6,486 bases of DNA from Winogradskyella sp. (GTDB lineage: Bacteria > Bacteroidota > Bacteroidia > Flavobacteriales > Flavobacteriaceae): positions 1-6,486 of the forward strand of contig JASBSE010000248.1 in the NCBI GenBank assembly GCA_030149115.1, given 5' to 3'. The position numbers and the translations under genes are program-made. The notes under the pieces are model-generated. The model was not told where the DNA came from and did not search any database. It saw nothing but the letters and a program-made list of their open reading frames with translations. Of this stretch, positions 4,500 to 6,486 are shown one piece after another (the first letter of the stretch is position 1; each line of letters begins with the position of its first letter).

Positions 4500-6272
4500 G
4501 TGCAAAATTCACTTTTAAAACATATCAACTTACCTGAAGACTTACGCCAAATTAAAGCCAAGGACTTGCCTCAAGTGGCTATAGAGCTACGTGAATTCAT
4601 CATAAACATTGTGGCGACAAAAGAAGGGCATCTTGGTGCCAGTTTAGGTGTTATAGAATTGACCATTGCATTACATTACGTCTTTAACACACCTGAAGAT
4701 TTATTGATTTGGGATGTTGGTCACCAAGCCTATGGTCACAAAATTTTAACTGGGCGAAAAGATAGTTTCGAAACCAACAGACAACTAAACGGCATTAGTG
4801 GTTTCCCAAAACGTAGCGAAAGCATTTACGATACTTTTGGTGTAGGACACTCTTCTACTTCAATTTCGGCTGCATTAGGAATGGCAATTGCCTCGCAACT
4901 AAAAGGTGAAGACAAACATCATATTGCAGTTATTGGAGACGCTTCAATTGCCAGTGGAATGGCCTTTGAAGGTCTTAACCATGCTGGAGTTACAGATGCA
5001 AATCTACTAGTTATTCTTAATGATAATGCTATTGGTATAGACCCTAGCGTTGGCGCATTAAAACAGTATTTAACTAATGTAAAAAAAGGCACTCAAAAGC
5101 AAGATAACATTTTTGAAGCCTTAAATTTTAACTATTCTGGTCCAATTGATGGTCATGATTTACCATTGTTAATTTCTGAACTAGAAAGATTAAAGACTGT
5201 AAAAGGTCCAAAGTTTTTGCACGTTATTACCACTAAAGGTAAAGGCTTAAAACAAGCTGAGAAAGACCAAGTTAAGTACCATGCACCTGGTAAATTTGAT
5301 GCAGAAACGGGTGAACTTATTGCAAAATCTAGTACTATTGAGCCACCAAAATATCAAGATGTTTTTGGTGAAACCATTGTAGAACTTGCCAAAACCAACG
5401 AAAAAATTATTGGTATCACACCAGCGATGCCAACAGGTAGCTCCTTAAAATATATGATGGCTGTTTTTCCTGATCGTGCTTTTGATGTTGGTATCGCAGA
5501 ACAACATGCTGTGACTCTGGCTGCTGGTATGGCTACACAAGGATTAATTCCGTTTTGTAATATCTACTCTACCTTTTTACAACGTGCTTACGATCAGATT
5601 ATTCATGATGTAGCGTTGCAAAACTTGCCTGTTATCTTTTGTTTGGATAGAGCTGGCTTGGTGGGAGAAGATGGAGCAACACATCACGGTGTTTTTGATA
5701 TAGCATACCTTAACTGTATTCCTAACTTAGTAATTTTTGCACCAAGAGACGCTATAGCGTTACGCAACATAATGTATACTGTTCAATTAGGAATAGATTT
5801 TCCAATTGCCATAAGATACCCACGTGGCAGAGGTTATCTTTTAGATTGGAAAAAACCGTTTGAAAATATTGAAATAGGAAAAGGCGAATGCCTTAAACAA
5901 GGTACAGATTTAGCCTTTTTATCAATTGGTACTATGTCAAAAAATGTTGAAGATGCTATTATCAACTTAGACGTTTCGCATTACGACATGCAATTTATAA
6001 AACCACTTGATGAAGGGTTATTACACGAAATTTTTAAAACACACAAAATCATTGTCGCTATAGAAGACGGAACAATTGTAGGAGGTTTTGGAAGTTCAAT
6101 TTTAGCCTTTGCTAATTCGCATAACTATAAGCAACACATTGAAGTTTTAGGTATTGCAGATGAATTTATTGAGCAAGGCACAATACTCCAACTGCAGCAA
6201 TTACAAGAACTAGATTCTGCTTCGATTGCAAAGAAAATTGAAGATTTACTCACTATCCTCCACGATAGCTAA
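4500..6272 (+). CDS. dxs: 1-deoxy-D-xylulose-5-phosphate synthase
   Basis: This thiamine-diphosphate enzyme condenses pyruvate with glyceraldehyde 3-phosphate to give DXP, the entry step of the MEP isoprenoid pathway and a precursor for thiamine and pyridoxal phosphate. It has 590 residues, against 620 in E. coli. Numbering from the GTG, visible motifs are GHLGASLG (43-50), DVGHQAYGHKILTGR, and the cofactor/Mg site IGDASIASG (145-153, Asp147) with LNDN (Asn176). Further on are IAEQHA (catalytic Glu334), YSTFLQRAYDQ (Tyr356, Arg362), DRAGLVG and RYPRGRG. The cofactor motif reads GDA where most relatives have GDG. No ATG exists near the start. I chose the GTG at 4500; a TTG at 4497 is adjacent and in frame, and a TAG 21 bases upstream of the TTG (the stop of the previous gene, same frame) limits further extension. 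The 3' end overlaps a convergent small gene by 27 bases. Confidence 0.95.
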   Translation: MQNSLLKHINLPEDLRQIKAKDLPQVAIELREFIINIVATKEGHLGASLGVIELTIALHYVFNTPEDLLIWDVGHQAYGHKILTGRKDSFETNRQLNGISGFPKRSESIYDTFGVGHSSTSISAALGMAIASQLKGEDKHHIAVIGDASIASGMAFEGLNHAGVTDANLLVILNDNAIGIDPSVGALKQYLTNVKKGTQKQDNIFEALNFNYSGPIDGHDLPLLISELERLKTVKGPKFLHVITTKGKGLKQAEKDQVKYHAPGKFDAETGELIAKSSTIEPPKYQDVFGETIVELAKTNEKIIGITPAMPTGSSLKYMMAVFPDRAFDVGIAEQHAVTLAAGMATQGLIPFCNIYSTFLQRAYDQIIHDVALQNLPVIFCLDRAGLVGEDGATHHGVFDIAYLNCIPNLVIFAPRDAIALRNIMYTVQLGIDFPIAIRYPRGRGYLLDWKKPFENIEIGKGECLKQGTDLAFLSIGTMSKNVEDAIINLDVSHYDMQFIKPLDEGLLHEIFKTHKIIVAIEDGTIVGGFGSSILAFANSHNYKQHIEVLGIADEFIEQGTILQLQQLQELDSASIAKKIEDLLTILHDS

Positions 6273-6416
6273 CTCAGTATTGCCTTCAATTTGTTCAATT
6301 AGAACAGTGTCTTTTTCTACAGGTTGATTTTGAACGTTAGAAATATCGTCTAGCATTAATAGGCAAGTCAGTACTACTACAAAAATGACTAAGCCTCCGA
6401 GTATATTATTTCTCAT
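6246..6416 (-). CDS. Small single-helix membrane protein (hypothetical)
   Basis: Reading the minus strand from an ATG at 6416 to a TAA at 6246 gives a 56-residue protein starting MRNNILGGLVIFVVVLTCLL. The segment 5-22 is a clear membrane helix or signal anchor. The rest (23-56) is acidic, with a DD pair at 23-24 and the end IVEDSE, and has no recognisable domain. A perfect TAnnTTTG element lies upstream at 6481-6474, and the frame is closed by a stop upstream at 6438-6440, so the start is well bounded. The last nine codons lie antisense to the 3' end of dxs. Cys18 sits inside the hydrophobic stretch and is a poor lipobox. The function is unknown; it is probably a real gene because of the membrane-helix-plus-acidic-tail composition and the promoter. 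Confidence 0.6.
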   Translation of the reverse strand: MRNNILGGLVIFVVVLTCLLMLDDISNVQNQPVEKDTVLIEQIEGNTELAIVEDSE

Positions 6417-6473
6417 AAGTAGGTTTTTTGGGGCTAATTATGCAATAAATTAAAATAATTATCCGTTAAAAAC

Positions 6474-6481
6474 CAAATTTA
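6474..6481 (-). promoter_or_regulatory. Probable promoter of the small membrane protein gene
   Basis: On the minus strand TAAATTTG (6481 to 6474) matches the -7 consensus TAnnTTTG exactly. The -33 element would lie beyond the window. Transcription would start near 6469, giving an AT-rich leader of roughly 50 bases to the ATG at 6416. Confidence 0.45.
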
Positions 6482-6486
6482 TTCGA

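Noticed and set aside
6291..6312. Hairpin TGTTC-AATTA-GAACA as a dxs terminator
   Set aside because: Only a 5-bp stem, no proper T-run straight after, and it lies inside the small minus-strand gene.
1..6486. Insertion sequences, CRISPR array, tRNA/rRNA genes or attachment sites
   Set aside because: No transposase frame, no spaced repeats, no cloverleaf-like or rRNA-like stretch was seen on either strand; almost all of the window is filled by ordinary genes.

Overview
The window looks like chromosomal DNA of a flavobacterium (Bacteroidota, probably a marine member of Flavobacteriaceae). The basis is AT-rich DNA, no Shine-Dalgarno-like sequence ahead of the genes, several matches to the Bacteroidota -7 promoter element TAnnTTTG, and proteins whose motifs read as flavobacterial versions of their families (TadA, Dxs, a CLC channel, and a TonB-C protein with a Cys-rich N-terminus). 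The species assignment is inference.

Layout, left to right. Positions 1-47 hold the last codons of an unidentified + strand gene, closed by a strong intrinsic terminator (53-78). A + strand pair follows: a CLC-type chloride channel/transporter with C-terminal CBS domains (93-1874), then a small two-helix membrane protein 10 bases downstream (1885-2130). A single-domain cold-shock protein (2232-2423) has its own promoter and a hairpin terminator. On the minus strand, converging on it, is a probable two-gene unit: tRNA adenosine deaminase tadA (2942-3391), then a PrcB-C-like lipoprotein (2477-2929). Divergent from tadA is a + strand gene for a membrane protein with a four-Cys N-terminal domain and a TonB C-terminal domain (3471-4478). 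It is followed by dxs (4500-6272), the first enzyme of the MEP isoprenoid pathway. A short minus-strand gene for a 56-residue single-helix protein (6246-6416) overlaps the 3' end of dxs. Its promoter sits at the right edge.

The genes are mostly housekeeping and do not form one pathway. There is ion transport (CLC with its small neighbour), RNA chaperoning (Csp), wobble-base modification (TadA), isoprenoid precursor synthesis (Dxs) and cell-envelope proteins. There is no sign of mobile elements, CRISPR arrays, RNA genes or a defence island, and I do not see a wholly new system. The points most worth a second look are: a CLC protein lacking both glutamates that define H+-coupled CLC exchangers; a TonB-C protein with a cytoplasmic Cys cluster and a lipobox-like sequence at the end of its only membrane helix; a dxs gene without an ATG start, whose promoter element lies almost on the start codon; and an unlisted small membrane protein gene antisense to the end of dxs.
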